A DNA stretch of 64,000 bases. It comes from JAWOLE01 sp963815655 (GTDB lineage Bacteria; Acidobacteriota; Thermoanaerobaculia; UBA5066; Gp7-AA6). Each line of letters begins with the position of its first letter. Within the stretch, counting starts at the first letter, position 1. The translations under genes were made by a program, and so were the position numbers. Where the stretch lies: assembly GCA_963815655.1 (NCBI GenBank), contig CAWFHK010000001.1:3348001-3412000 (forward strand), in the 5' to 3' direction. Under the pieces are notes generated by a model. It was not told where the DNA came from, did no database searches, and saw nothing but the letters and a program-made list of their open reading frames with translations. Shown piece after piece: positions 16,322 through 23,083 of this stretch.

Positions 16322-17278
16322 CTTCTCCCGCGACATCATCCTCGCCGCCGAAAAATCCACCCTGCCGCTGCGCGTCGGCGTCGCCGCCTCCAAGCTCGCC
16401 GCGCGCGTCGCCGCCGGCCTCCCCGATTCGCCGACCATCGTCCCGGAAGGGGAGGAGCGCGAGTTCCTGGCTCGCCTCCCTCTCTCGCGCCTCGCGCCGC
16501 AGATCGACATCGCGGAAACACTCGAGCGCTGGGGCATCCGCTCGATCGGCGATTTCGCGCGCCTCCCGGAAGGCGAAGTCGCGAGCCGCCTGGGAGACCT
16601 CGGCCGCGAGCTCCATGCCGCCGCGCGCGGGATCGATCCGCGCCCGCTCGAACCGAGGATGCCTCCTCCCTGCCTCTCCGAGGGGATGGACCTCGAATGG
16701 CCGCTCGCCACGCTCGAGCCCTTCCTCTTTCTCGGCAACGCGGCGCTGGAAAGGCTCGTCGCGCGCCTGGAGTCGCAGGGGCTCGCCTGCGTGAAGCTCG
16801 AGGTGACCCTGAAGCTCGACCCCGACGGCTGCGACGCGCGCGCGATCGCGCTGCCCGCGCCCACGCGCGAGGTCAGGACCCTCCTGACGCTCGTGCGCCT
16901 GGAGCTCGAGGCCCGCCCGCCCGGCGCTCCCGTCTCCGGCTTCGCCTTCGCCGCGCACCCGGACAAGCCGCGCCGCGCCCAGCTCTCCCTCTTCGGCCCC
17001 GCCGCCCTCTCGCCCGACCGCCTCGCGACCACGATCGCGCGCCTGGCCGCCCTGCTCGGCGCCGGCCGCGTCGGCTCTCCCCGCGCCGTCAACGGCCACC
17101 TCCCCGAGCGCTACGCGCAGGTCTCTTACGCCCCGCCCCCTCCTCCGACTCTCGCCCGCCCTCCCCGAACCGGCCGAGGCCTCCTGGCAGTCCGGGTCCT
17201 CCGTCCCCCCATCCCCCTCGAAGTCCTCGTCGCCCCGCCCCCTCTCCCGGCGGGAGAGGGAAGGGGTGAGGGGGGGCC

Positions 17279-17500
17279 TTGTCATCCCGAGCCCTTCGAC
17301 TTCGCTCAGGACAGGCTCCGCGAGGGATCTGCTCCCGTCGTCCCTTCATTCACAACTCACAACTCACAACTCACAACTTCCCTCCGCCTCCTCTCCCTCA
17401 AATCCCTCCCGCCCCCCTGTCATCCCGAGCGCCGCGAGGGATCTGCTCTCGTCGCCTCCCCAATCCCCAATCCCCAATCGCAAATTACCAATCCCCCTTC
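17279..17500. repeat. Composite repeats inserted in frame near the imuB 3' end
   Basis: Two TTGTCATCCCGAG-type copies (near 17279 and 17420) with a GACAGGCTCCGCGAGGG unit, CACAACTCACAACTC words and CCAATCCCCAATC words. Together they code for about 75 low-complexity residues before the ImuB C-terminus resumes at ISGSIKVASGPWSLEEGWW. Confidence 0.8.
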
Positions 17501-17716
17501 CATCTCCGGTTCCATCAAGGTCGCTTCCGGCCCCTGGTCCCTCGAGGAGGGCTGGTGGCTCGCCGATTCCCGTTCCGGTGCGCCAGCAGATCCCGAGCAA
17601 GCGGCAGCGACGTTTCGCGACTACTGGGACGTCGAGCTTTCCGACGGAGCTCTTTACAGGATCTACCGCGACCGCGCGGCCAACTCCTGGTTCGCCGACG
17701 GCATCTATGACTGAAC

Positions 17717-17746
17717 TTGAAGGAGATGTACGTTTGTGCATATAAT
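17717..17746 (+). promoter_or_regulatory. Promoter of the first BrnTA module
   Basis: TTGAAG (17717-17722), 18 nt, TATAAT (17741-17746). The -10 is a perfect consensus in an otherwise GC-rich context and lies directly before the BrnT coding sense. Confidence 0.55.
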
Positions 17747-18021
17747 CGCGCTGGCAGAGTTTGAATGGGATGAACGAAAGGCAATCTCAAATCTCCGCAA
17801 GCACGGCGTTGCATTTGCCGACGCCGTGTCGGCGGTGGAAAACGATCCGCTCGCTCTTACAATCCCGATCCTTCGGAGGAGAACCGGTTCGTGACGATCG
17901 GAATGATCTCTTCGGACGTATCCTGACCGTCGTCTACGTCTGGAGAGGAAACCGAGTACGGATTGTGTCCGCCAGAAAAGCGACCTCTCGCGAACGTCGG
18001 GCGTACGAGGAGAAAGAATGA
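17736..18021 (+). pseudogene. brnT: BrnT-like toxin, two frameshifts
   Basis: The first part codes for FEWDERKAISNLRKHGVAFAD, the standard BrnT (RelE-fold ribonuclease toxin) N-terminus. Near 17870 the frame breaks and near 17900 breaks again, after which GNRVRIVSARKATSRERRAY, the BrnT C-terminus, reads to 18021. Each break is explained by loss of one base (a C before GAT CCT TCG, a G in ATGGAT). Either the toxin is dead or these are sequencing errors at short homopolymers. The 3' end overlaps brnA by four bases. Confidence 0.75.
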
Positions 18022-18452
18022 GGAAGGAATACGATTTCAGCAGGGGCAAGCGCGGCCCGATCGTGCCGATTCCTGGTGGGAAGACACGGATCACGATCCG
18101 TATCGACGCCGACGTGCTGGCCTGGTTCCGGGAACAAGTCAATCGTGCTGGAGGCGGCAACTATCAGAAACTGATCAATCTTGCCTTGCGGGAGCACGTA
18201 TCCCATAGCCGGGAGCCTCTGGAGGCGACTCTTCGACGCGTTCTCCGCGAGGAGCTGACGCAACCAGATCGCTCAACGGCTGCCGCCTCGTCTTACTTGC
18301 GTGACACCGTGGACGACGGTGACGAATACGGCCGGGCTTCAAGGAGGCAGCTGCGAACGATGAAGAAAGCAAAATCTCGCGGCCTCACAGGACGGCCTAC
18401 CTGGACGCGCGAGGAGCTCCACGAGCGCCGCCCCGCGAAGAAGACGAAGTGA
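18018..18452 (+). CDS. brnA: BrnA-like antitoxin with C-terminal extension
   Basis: Antitoxin, 144 aa. The N-terminus MRKEYDFSRGKRGPIVP and the ribbon-helix-helix segment TRITIRIDADVLAWFREQV, followed by NYQKLINLALREHV, identify BrnA. The C-terminal 60 residues, rich in Arg and Lys, are longer than in typical BrnA (about 80-100 aa). It overlaps brnT upstream. Its stop codon overlaps a GTG that opens a remnant of the integrase leader, the same arrangement as at the second module. Confidence 0.8.
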   Translation: MRKEYDFSRGKRGPIVPIPGGKTRITIRIDADVLAWFREQVNRAGGGNYQKLINLALREHVSHSREPLEATLRRVLREELTQPDRSTAAASSYLRDTVDDGDEYGRASRRQLRTMKKAKSRGLTGRPTWTREELHERRPAKKTK

Positions 18453-18538
18453 CCGACTCCGCATCAACGGTCACCCCCTTCCCGGGCACCGTCCCCGACC
18501 AGCACCAGCCCCCGAAGGAGAGCGCCTATGTCATATGA
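18449..18538 (+). pseudogene. Remnant copy of the integrase 5' end
   Basis: Thirty codons starting with GTG (overlapping the brnA stop as GTGA) code for STVTPFPGTVPDQHQPPK. The true integrase gene at 19301 starts with almost the same residues, STVTPFPGTIPGQHQPPK. After this match the similarity ends and another short gene follows. It looks like the left end of a duplicated brnTA-intI unit. Confidence 0.7.
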
Positions 18539-18821
18539 ACGTTGGACGCGTCACTCTGATTGGTACATTTACCGGCAATCAGGCCCTCGGCGGCGAGAAG
18601 ACGAAATACTCAACGTGTGGCACGCCACATCGAGTCCCGGTCAACCCAACACCGAGTTTCACTACGATGAAGTCTCCGAGATGCTGGGGCTCAAAGACTT
18701 TACACGAATTCGTGGATGGAGTCCCTCAGAGGACGATCTTCTCCGCGAAGCCCTCACAGCCTTCATCAAGGATGTCGACAAGACGTCTGAACCTGCGGTC
18801 TCTCCTTCAGATCAGCGATGA
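18528..18821 (+). CDS. Small hypothetical protein upstream of BrnT
   Basis: Protein of 97 aa, acidic at the C-terminus, with no family I recognise. Seen: a Trp/Tyr-rich N-terminus (MSYERWTRHSDWYIYRQSG) and no membrane segment. Its stop overlaps the start codon of the second brnT in an ATGA, so it is probably the first gene of a coupled three- or four-gene unit (orf-brnT-brnA-intI). A GGAGAG stretch precedes the ATG. Confidence 0.55.
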   Translation: MSYERWTRHSDWYIYRQSGPRRREDEILNVWHATSSPGQPNTEFHYDEVSEMLGLKDFTRIRGWSPSEDDLLREALTAFIKDVDKTSEPAVSPSDQR

Positions 18822-19090
18822 AATTCGAATGGGATTCTCGGAAGGCAGGAGTCAATCTTCGAAAGCATGGGATCTCGTTTGACGAGTCCACGACGGCCTT
18901 TGGCGATCTCCTGGCAGTCACGATTCCCGATCCTGACCACTCCGTCGGCGAGGAGCGATGGATTCTCCTCGGTCGGTCTTTTCGAGGGCGCCTGGTAGTC
19001 GTCGTGCATACCGATGAAGCTGATAGCATTCGTCTAATAAGTGCTCGGCCAGCGACCCGAGCCGAACAAAGGAAATATGAGGAAAGGTAA
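18818..19090 (+). CDS. brnT: BrnT-like ribonuclease toxin
   Basis: Intact toxin, 90 aa: MKFEWDSRKAGVNLRKHGIS, the VTIPDPDH strand, the RWILLGRSFRGRLVVVVHT core, and the C-terminal IRLISARPATRAEQRKYEE. BrnT inhibits translation by RNA cleavage and is neutralised by BrnA. Toxin-first order is normal for this family. It overlaps the upstream orf by four bases and brnA by 14. Confidence 0.88.
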   Translation: MKFEWDSRKAGVNLRKHGISFDESTTAFGDLLAVTIPDPDHSVGEERWILLGRSFRGRLVVVVHTDEADSIRLISARPATRAEQRKYEER

Positions 19091-19304
19091 AAAGTCAGAG
19101 TTCGAGAACACGATGCGCGCCGAGTACGATTTTACCGGTGGAGTTCGGGGAAAGTACGCGCAGCGTTACGCCGCCGGTAGCAACGTGGTCGTTCTAGATC
19201 CGGACGTCGCCGAAATGTTTCCGACGTCTCGCGTGGTCAACTCGACGCTGAGGACACTGGGGGAGATCGCTCAGCGCAGGGTACGGCGCGTCCGAACGCG
19301 ATGA
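19077..19304 (+). CDS. brnA: BrnA-like antitoxin coupled to the integrase gene
   Basis: Antitoxin, 75 aa, with MRAEYDFTGGVRGKYAQRY (the BrnA N-terminal motif) and a short DNA-binding segment (NVVVLDPDVAEMFPTSRVVN, STLRTLGEIA). Its TGA stop (19302-19304) overlaps the ATG of the integrase gene (19301), so the integrase would be translated from the antitoxin message. BrnA normally autoregulates its operon, which would place the integrase under antitoxin control. That regulation is inference. Confidence 0.82.
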   Translation: MRKGKKSEFENTMRAEYDFTGGVRGKYAQRYAAGSNVVVLDPDVAEMFPTSRVVNSTLRTLGEIAQRRVRRVRTR

Positions 19305-20386
19305 GCGAAGAGTCCTTCTCCACCGTCACTCCCTTCCCCGGCACGATCCCCGGCCAGCACCAGCCGCCGAAGCTCCTCGACCGCGTCCGCATCGCCATCC
19401 TGAATCCAAGTCCGGCTACATGACAAGCAGGACTGCAAGCTCTCGTTTTTAACTCTCTCGGCCGCCGTTCGCGAAGCGAATGCCTGCGGCCGAAAGCCTA
19501 TGTCGGCTGGATACGCAGATTCATCTTCTTCCACAACAAGCGCCACCCGCAGGAGATGGGGGAGCCGGAAATCAACGCCTTCCTGTCCGGCCTCGCCGTG
19601 AAGGACCGCGTCAGCGCCTCCACCCAGAACCAAGCCCTCTGCGCCCTTCTCTTCCTCTATCGCCACGTCCTTGAGAAGCCTTTCCCGCAGCTCGAGAAGC
19701 TCATCCGCGCCAAGCGCCCGATTCGGCTGCCCGTCGTCATGACCCGCGCCGAGGTCAAGCGAGTCCTGCAGAAGCTCGACGGCGTCAACCGGATCATGGC
19801 GATGCTGCTCTACGGCTCCGGCATGCGCCTGCTCGAATGCCTTCGCCTGCGCGTGAAGGACGTCGAGTTCGGGCTCAACCGGATTCTCGTGCGCGACGCG
19901 AAGGGTCATAAAGATCGCTTCGTACCGCTTCCATCCGCCGTGCGTCCACAATTGGTCTCCTGGCTCGCCCGCGTCAAGCAGTTGCACGAAGAGGATCTTC
20001 GCGACGGCGGAGGAACCGTGTACATGCCCTTCGCCCTCGCTCGAAAGTACCCCGGCGCCGACCGGGAGTGGGGCTGGCAGTGGCTCTTCCCGGCCCGGGA
20101 GCGTTCGTCCGATCCGCGGTCGGACGCCGTCCGCCGGCACCACGTCCACGAGCGTATCCTCCAGCGCGCTGTGAGGGAAGCGGTCCTCTCGGCCGGGATC
20201 AAGCGCCCGGTGAACTGTCATACCTTCCGCCACTCTTTCGCGACCCACCTGATCGAGGACGGCTACGACATCCGGACGATCCAGGAACTCCTCGGCCACA
20301 AGAGCGTCAACACCACGATGGTCTATACGCACGTTTTGAACCGCTCCGGCGGCCGCGGCGTGCGGAGTCCTGCCGATGCCCTCTAA
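19301..20386 (+). pseudogene. intI: Integron integrase IntI, interrupted in its N-terminal domain
   Basis: Tyrosine recombinase of the IntI clade. The catalytic core is complete: GSGMRLLECLRLRVKDVEFG (first catalytic Arg), CHTFRHSFATHLIEDGYDIR (HxxR), LLGHKSVNTTMVYTHVLN (His and Tyr). The IntI-specific insertion (MPFALARKYPGADREWGWQW) separates it from XerC/D. The N-terminus starts PPKLLDRVRIAI, then an in-frame TGA (19421-19423) and about 60 extra bases with a hairpin interrupt the SAM-like domain, before KAYVGWIRRFIFFHNKRHP resumes in the same frame. Probably inactive as read. A start at 19556 would lack half the DNA-clamping domain. Confidence 0.85.
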
Positions 20387-20433
20387 AGGTCCATTCCGAT
20401 TGGTTTGCGGAGATCTAGGCAGCGCACATCGCA

Positions 20434-20463
20434 GCCTATCTTTCAACCGGTTGCAAGATAGGC
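20434..20463. promoter_or_regulatory. 30-bp palindrome in the attI region
   Basis: GCCTATCTT, TC, AACC, GGTT, GC, AAGATAGGC: a near-perfect palindrome 48 nt downstream of intI and about 50 nt before the first cassette junction. It has no U-tract, so a classical terminator is unlikely. It could be an integrase-binding element of attI, or a terminator of unusual form. Confidence 0.6.
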
Positions 20464-20511
20464 AGCGGTCAAGGCTTCGTTTACCCCTCCCCATTGGGCT
20501 GCCTAAATGAT

Positions 20512-20518
20512 GTTCGGC
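20512..20518 (+). other. attI core / first cassette junction (GTTCGGC)
   Basis: GTTCGGC core preceded by the 30-bp palindrome and GCTGCCTAAATGAT. It is the first GTTxGGC after intI. The attC of the first cassette begins GCCGAAC, complementary to the TTCGGC here, as expected if insertion took place at this point. Exact attI limits cannot be fixed by eye. Confidence 0.6.
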
Positions 20519-20545
20519 GCCGGAAAAGACGCTGAGGTCCCGGGC

Positions 20546-20860
20546 GTGATATGGCTTGGGGCGCTGCGGCAGCTTCATCGTGGCATAGTCTTGGCGGTCA
20601 TGCTCCTCACCGCGTGCGCTTCTCTGACTCCCGAAGGAGAGAAGGTGCGCATCACAACCAATCCGCAGGCAACGGCCGGCTGCACCTTCATCGCAAACGT
20701 CAAGGGACAGTTCGACGCGGACTTAAGAAACGAGGCCGCAAAGGTCGGCGCCAACATCGTTTTCAACCAGACGCAACCCAACGAGATCCATATCTGGCAG
20801 CACGGCGAGGCATATTCCTGTCCTGCCCGCGCGGCCGTACCCGTGAAACCACATGGTTGA
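20546..20860 (+). CDS. Small lipoprotein (DUF4156-like)
   Basis: Envelope lipoprotein of about 104 aa. The signal peptide ends in a lipobox (LAVMLLTACAS). The mature part contains VRITTNPQATAGCTFIANV, LRNEAAKVGANIVF and a C-terminal GEAYSC, a pattern seen in DUF4156-type lipoproteins of unknown function. The GTG at 20546 gives the best signal peptide; the frame opens at 20507 inside the attI core. First gene of cassette 1, overlapping the next by eight bases. Confidence 0.65.
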   Translation: MIWLGALRQLHRGIVLAVMLLTACASLTPEGEKVRITTNPQATAGCTFIANVKGQFDADLRNEAAKVGANIVFNQTQPNEIHIWQHGEAYSCPARAAVPVKPHG

Positions 20861-21614
20861 AAACCACATCCTCTCGGATGGCCATCATGAGCTCACAGTG
20901 GTCCAACACGCGATCAAGCTGGTCAAGCGTACGCAGCCGCGTTTTGCGTCGCTCATGCGAGACGTGAACTGGCATCCCATCCCGTTCTTCGGGTCTTTGG
21001 CAACGGCGAGAATTCTCACGTTCGGCCTGAATCCGTCGGCCGGCGAATTCACCGTCGGGAGGTCATGGCCAGCTCAGCTCTCTGCCGAGGCATTGACCGA
21101 GCGTCTCGTCGGATATTTCAGCGGGCACGGAGCGGGAGACCACCGCTGGTTCAAAGCGTGGTCCGAGTCGCTCGCTCTGTTGGGGGCATCGTATCAGCGC
21201 GATTCCGCTCACATCGACCTTTCACCTCGACCTACCGCGAGCGTACGCACTTTCAGCAAAGACCCGCAGAAATCTCTGTTCCTCGAGATGCTGAAGACGG
21301 ACGCATCAGTTTGGATCAACGCCCTGAACGCCACGCCCAACCTTAAGCTGATCCTCCTTGCTGGATCGGCGACCAACCAGTACTACATCAACGAGTTCAT
21401 CCAAACCGAGCTTGCGGAACGCGGCGTGAGGCTCTTGCCACCGTGGAGGCGTGGTGGGGGTGAGGGCCAAACGGTGTTTCAGGAGCTCGTTCTCCCTGGC
21501 GGCCGACAGCTTCCCCTCTTTTTTTGCTCGTCGGGACCAACGAAACCAGCTGTTCTCGTGAACGCCATCTTGACCAACGCCCAGCGCTTGAGCCAGATTC
21601 TGACCCGGGAATGA
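20853..21614 (+). CDS. Hypothetical protein, possible uracil-DNA-glycosylase fold
   Basis: Protein of 253 aa, no family I can name with confidence. The segment ILTFGLNPSAGEF followed later by HIDLSPRP and LKLILLAGSATNQYY has the order of the water-activating and substrate-binding loops in uracil-DNA-glycosylase-like proteins, but the match is loose. No membrane segment. Second gene of cassette 1, translationally overlapped with the lipoprotein gene. Confidence 0.5.
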   Translation: MVENHILSDGHHELTVVQHAIKLVKRTQPRFASLMRDVNWHPIPFFGSLATARILTFGLNPSAGEFTVGRSWPAQLSAEALTERLVGYFSGHGAGDHRWFKAWSESLALLGASYQRDSAHIDLSPRPTASVRTFSKDPQKSLFLEMLKTDASVWINALNATPNLKLILLAGSATNQYYINEFIQTELAERGVRLLPPWRRGGGEGQTVFQELVLPGGRQLPLFFCSSGPTKPAVLVNAILTNAQRLSQILTRE

Positions 21615-21688
21615 CCTACTGAGTGAGTATCGTGCCCCTTGTGCCATCCAGCTCATCTAGCAATCGCGTCAGAAAGGAGCCGAGAGAC

Positions 21689-22015
21689 ATGAAGAAATGC
21701 CCTTTCTGTGCTGAAGAGATTCAGGACGACGCAATCAAGTGCAAGCACTGCGGTTCGCTACTCGTTGAAGGCCAGGAACACAAGCCGTTGCCCATCCTCG
21801 TGAGTACGGGGAATCTGGGAATGGTCCTCGACGGCAATCAAGTCGTTTTTCGGCTAAAGCCACTTGGCTGGATGATCGCCATCCTCTCCGTTGTCGTTGG
21901 CATGGGTGGTGTCGTCGTCCTGGCGTCAAGCGGTTCAGGCTGGTTGCTCCTCGGCGCGGTCACAGGACTGGTGGGGGCCTTCGTCTTTTTCAGGGACAAG
22001 AGGCCACGGGCATGA
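21689..22015 (+). CDS. Zinc-ribbon membrane protein
   Basis: Protein of 108 aa. It opens with a zinc ribbon (MKKCPFCAEEIQDDAIKCKHCG, two CxxC knuckles), followed by a linker and two hydrophobic segments (IAILSVVVGMGGVVVLA; LLLGAVTGLVGAFVFF). A GAAAGGAG ribosome-binding site precedes the ATG. The function is unknown. Last gene of cassette 1, directly before the first attC. Confidence 0.75.
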   Translation: MKKCPFCAEEIQDDAIKCKHCGSLLVEGQEHKPLPILVSTGNLGMVLDGNQVVFRLKPLGWMIAILSVVVGMGGVVVLASSGSGWLLLGAVTGLVGAFVFFRDKRPRA

Positions 22016-22026
22016 GTCGCAACGCC

Positions 22027-22096
22027 GCCGAACACGGCGCTTCAGCGGACTCGCTCCGCTCCGCTGCGCTCGCCGCTGAGCTTTGAGACGTTAGGC
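22027..22096 (+). repeat. attC site 1
   Basis: Integron recombination site: GCCGAAC at the left, GTTAGGC at the right, with imperfect inverted arms (GCTTCAGCGGACTCGC ... CGCCGCTGAGC) that fold into the attC hairpin. 70 bp. Confidence 0.92.
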
Positions 22097-22129
22097 GAAA
22101 CCTATCCGAGAGGATACGGAGCCACCGCC

Positions 22130-22158
22130 TTGACGTCTTGACGTCAAAACGCTAGAAT
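22130..22158 (+). promoter_or_regulatory. Promoter/operator of RHH-RelE cassette
   Basis: TTGACG (22130-22135), 17 nt, TAGAAT (22153-22158). A TTGACGTCAA palindrome in the spacer is a likely antitoxin operator. The start ATG lies six bases after the -10, so the mRNA would be leaderless. Confidence 0.75.
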
Positions 22159-22164
22159 TCCGAT

Positions 22165-22395
22165 ATGAGCAGTGTGAAACGTGCGACAGTGTACTTCGAG
22201 GCGGATATCCATCGGGCTCTTCGGCTTAAGGCCGCGAGTTCTGACAAGTCGATCTCGGACATGGTTAACGAAGCAGTGAAACTGACTCTGGCGGAGGATG
22301 CAGAGGATCTGGCGGCGTTTGAGGAGCGCGCTCGAGAGCCCAGCTTGGATTTCGAGCAGTTCGTAAAGGCTCTCAAGCGACGTGGCAAAATATAG
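22165..22395 (+). CDS. Ribbon-helix-helix antitoxin (cassette 2)
   Basis: Antitoxin of 76 aa. The N-terminal RATVYFEADIHRALRLKAA, then DKSISDMVNEAVKL, is a ribbon-helix-helix DNA-binding domain. The acidic tail LAEDAEDLAAFEERAREPS should bind the toxin. It overlaps the RelE-family toxin gene by 14 bases. It has its own promoter with an operator-like palindrome and no Shine-Dalgarno, as the -10 is six bases from the ATG. Confidence 0.85.
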   Translation: MSSVKRATVYFEADIHRALRLKAASSDKSISDMVNEAVKLTLAEDAEDLAAFEERAREPSLDFEQFVKALKRRGKI

Positions 22396-22645
22396 AGTCC
22401 TCATCAAGCCGTCGGCCGCCAAGGAGATCGAGGCTGTTGACCAAAAGAAGGATCGGCAACGCATCGTCTCCAAGATCCTGTCGCTGGCCGAGGACCCCAG
22501 GCCGCCAGGTCACGAGAAACTGGCCGGTCGTGGAGACCAGTATCGAGTTCGTTCCGGCCGCTATCGGATCATCTACTCCATCGGCGATGCGGAGCTTGAA
22601 GTTGTGGTCGTCCGAGTCGGGTACCGCAGGGAAGTCTATCGGTAG
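22382..22645 (+). CDS. RelE/ParE-family toxin (cassette 2)
   Basis: Toxin of 87 aa with the RelE fold pattern: KYRVLIKPSAAKEIEAV, then IVSKILSLAEDPRPPGHEKL and the C-terminal strands QYRVRSGRYRIIYSI and VVVRVGYRREVYR. The Arg and Tyr residues of the last strands correspond to the mRNA-cleaving surface of RelE. It is encoded downstream of the antitoxin in the same cassette. Such modules stabilise integron arrays. Confidence 0.88.
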   Translation: MAKYRVLIKPSAAKEIEAVDQKKDRQRIVSKILSLAEDPRPPGHEKLAGRGDQYRVRSGRYRIIYSIGDAELEVVVVRVGYRREVYR

Positions 22646-22648
22646 GCC

Positions 22649-22718
22649 GCCGAACACTGCGCTGCACCGGACGCCGGCGGCTGCGCCGCCGTCGCCGGTG
22701 AGCTTTCAGACGTTAGGC
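22649..22718 (+). repeat. attC site 2
   Basis: GCCGAAC ... GTTAGGC with a different stem (GCTGCACCGGACGCCGGCGG / CCGTCGCCGGTGAGC). 70 bp. Confidence 0.9.
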
Positions 22719-22720
22719 GC

Positions 22721-23005
22721 GTGGTTGTGAACGGGGTAGTAGACGCCCTCGCGAGGTACATCGATATTCTGGCACATTGCGCTGAGAAGACGACCATGGC
22801 GAACGACCGACCGATTTATCAGCAGCATCTCGCAGCAGCCGCGGTTATGCTTGCCGCCATTCGGGAGGATCCGTCGCTGGCCAAGTTGCGAGTCCGGGTG
22901 GCGGACGAGAGGCGGGCCTACGGCTGGGGTCATCTGGCCGGGGCGGCCGGAACTGAAGCAGAGAAGGCTTTCCATGACTTCGCCACAAAGATCGAGTCCG
23001 CCTAA
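22721..23005 (+). CDS. Hypothetical protein (cassette 3)
   Basis: Protein of 94 aa, mostly helical by appearance, no family recognised. Start GTG lies immediately after attC 2; an ATG at 22796 (MANDRPIYQQH) is an alternative giving 69 aa. The stop codon touches the next attC. It fits the one-gene cassette format exactly. Confidence 0.55.
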   Translation: MVVNGVVDALARYIDILAHCAEKTTMANDRPIYQQHLAAAAVMLAAIREDPSLAKLRVRVADERRAYGWGHLAGAAGTEAEKAFHDFATKIESA

Positions 23006-23075
23006 CAAAGCGCTGCAGCGGACTCGCGCCGGCCCTTCAGCCCGGCGCTCGCCGCTGAGCTTTCAAACGTTAGGC
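23000..23075 (+). repeat. attC site 3
   Basis: GCCTAAC ... GTTAGGC, arms GCTGCAGCGGACTCGC / GCTCGCCGCTGAGC. 76 bp. Confidence 0.92.
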
Positions 23076-23083
23076 GCCATCAA

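Larger units (their letters stand above)
15839..17714 (+). pseudogene. imuB: ImuB (Y-family polymerase-like), frameshifted by repeat insertion
   Basis: ImuB is the inactive Y-family polymerase that bridges ImuA and DnaE2. The N-terminal piece (MLACLHVPLFPLAARLRSEP, then LVYMDLEG) reads from 15839. The rest (FSRDIILAAEKSTLPLRVGV, LSRLAPQIDIAETLERWGI, the little-finger region, and the C-terminal YRIYRD near the end) reads in another frame to 17714. The change of frame falls inside a repeat insertion at 16202-16321, through which both frames are open. A second repeat insertion (17279-17500) keeps frame. The gene is probably broken unless a frameshift or assembly error restores it. Confidence 0.8.

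Noticed and set aside
18018..19304. The two brnTA modules as integron cassettes
   Set aside because: No attC core or stem lies near them. They are upstream of intI, outside the array.
20434..20463. Palindrome as a classical rho-independent terminator
   Set aside because: No U-run follows the stem. Kept as an undefined attI element.
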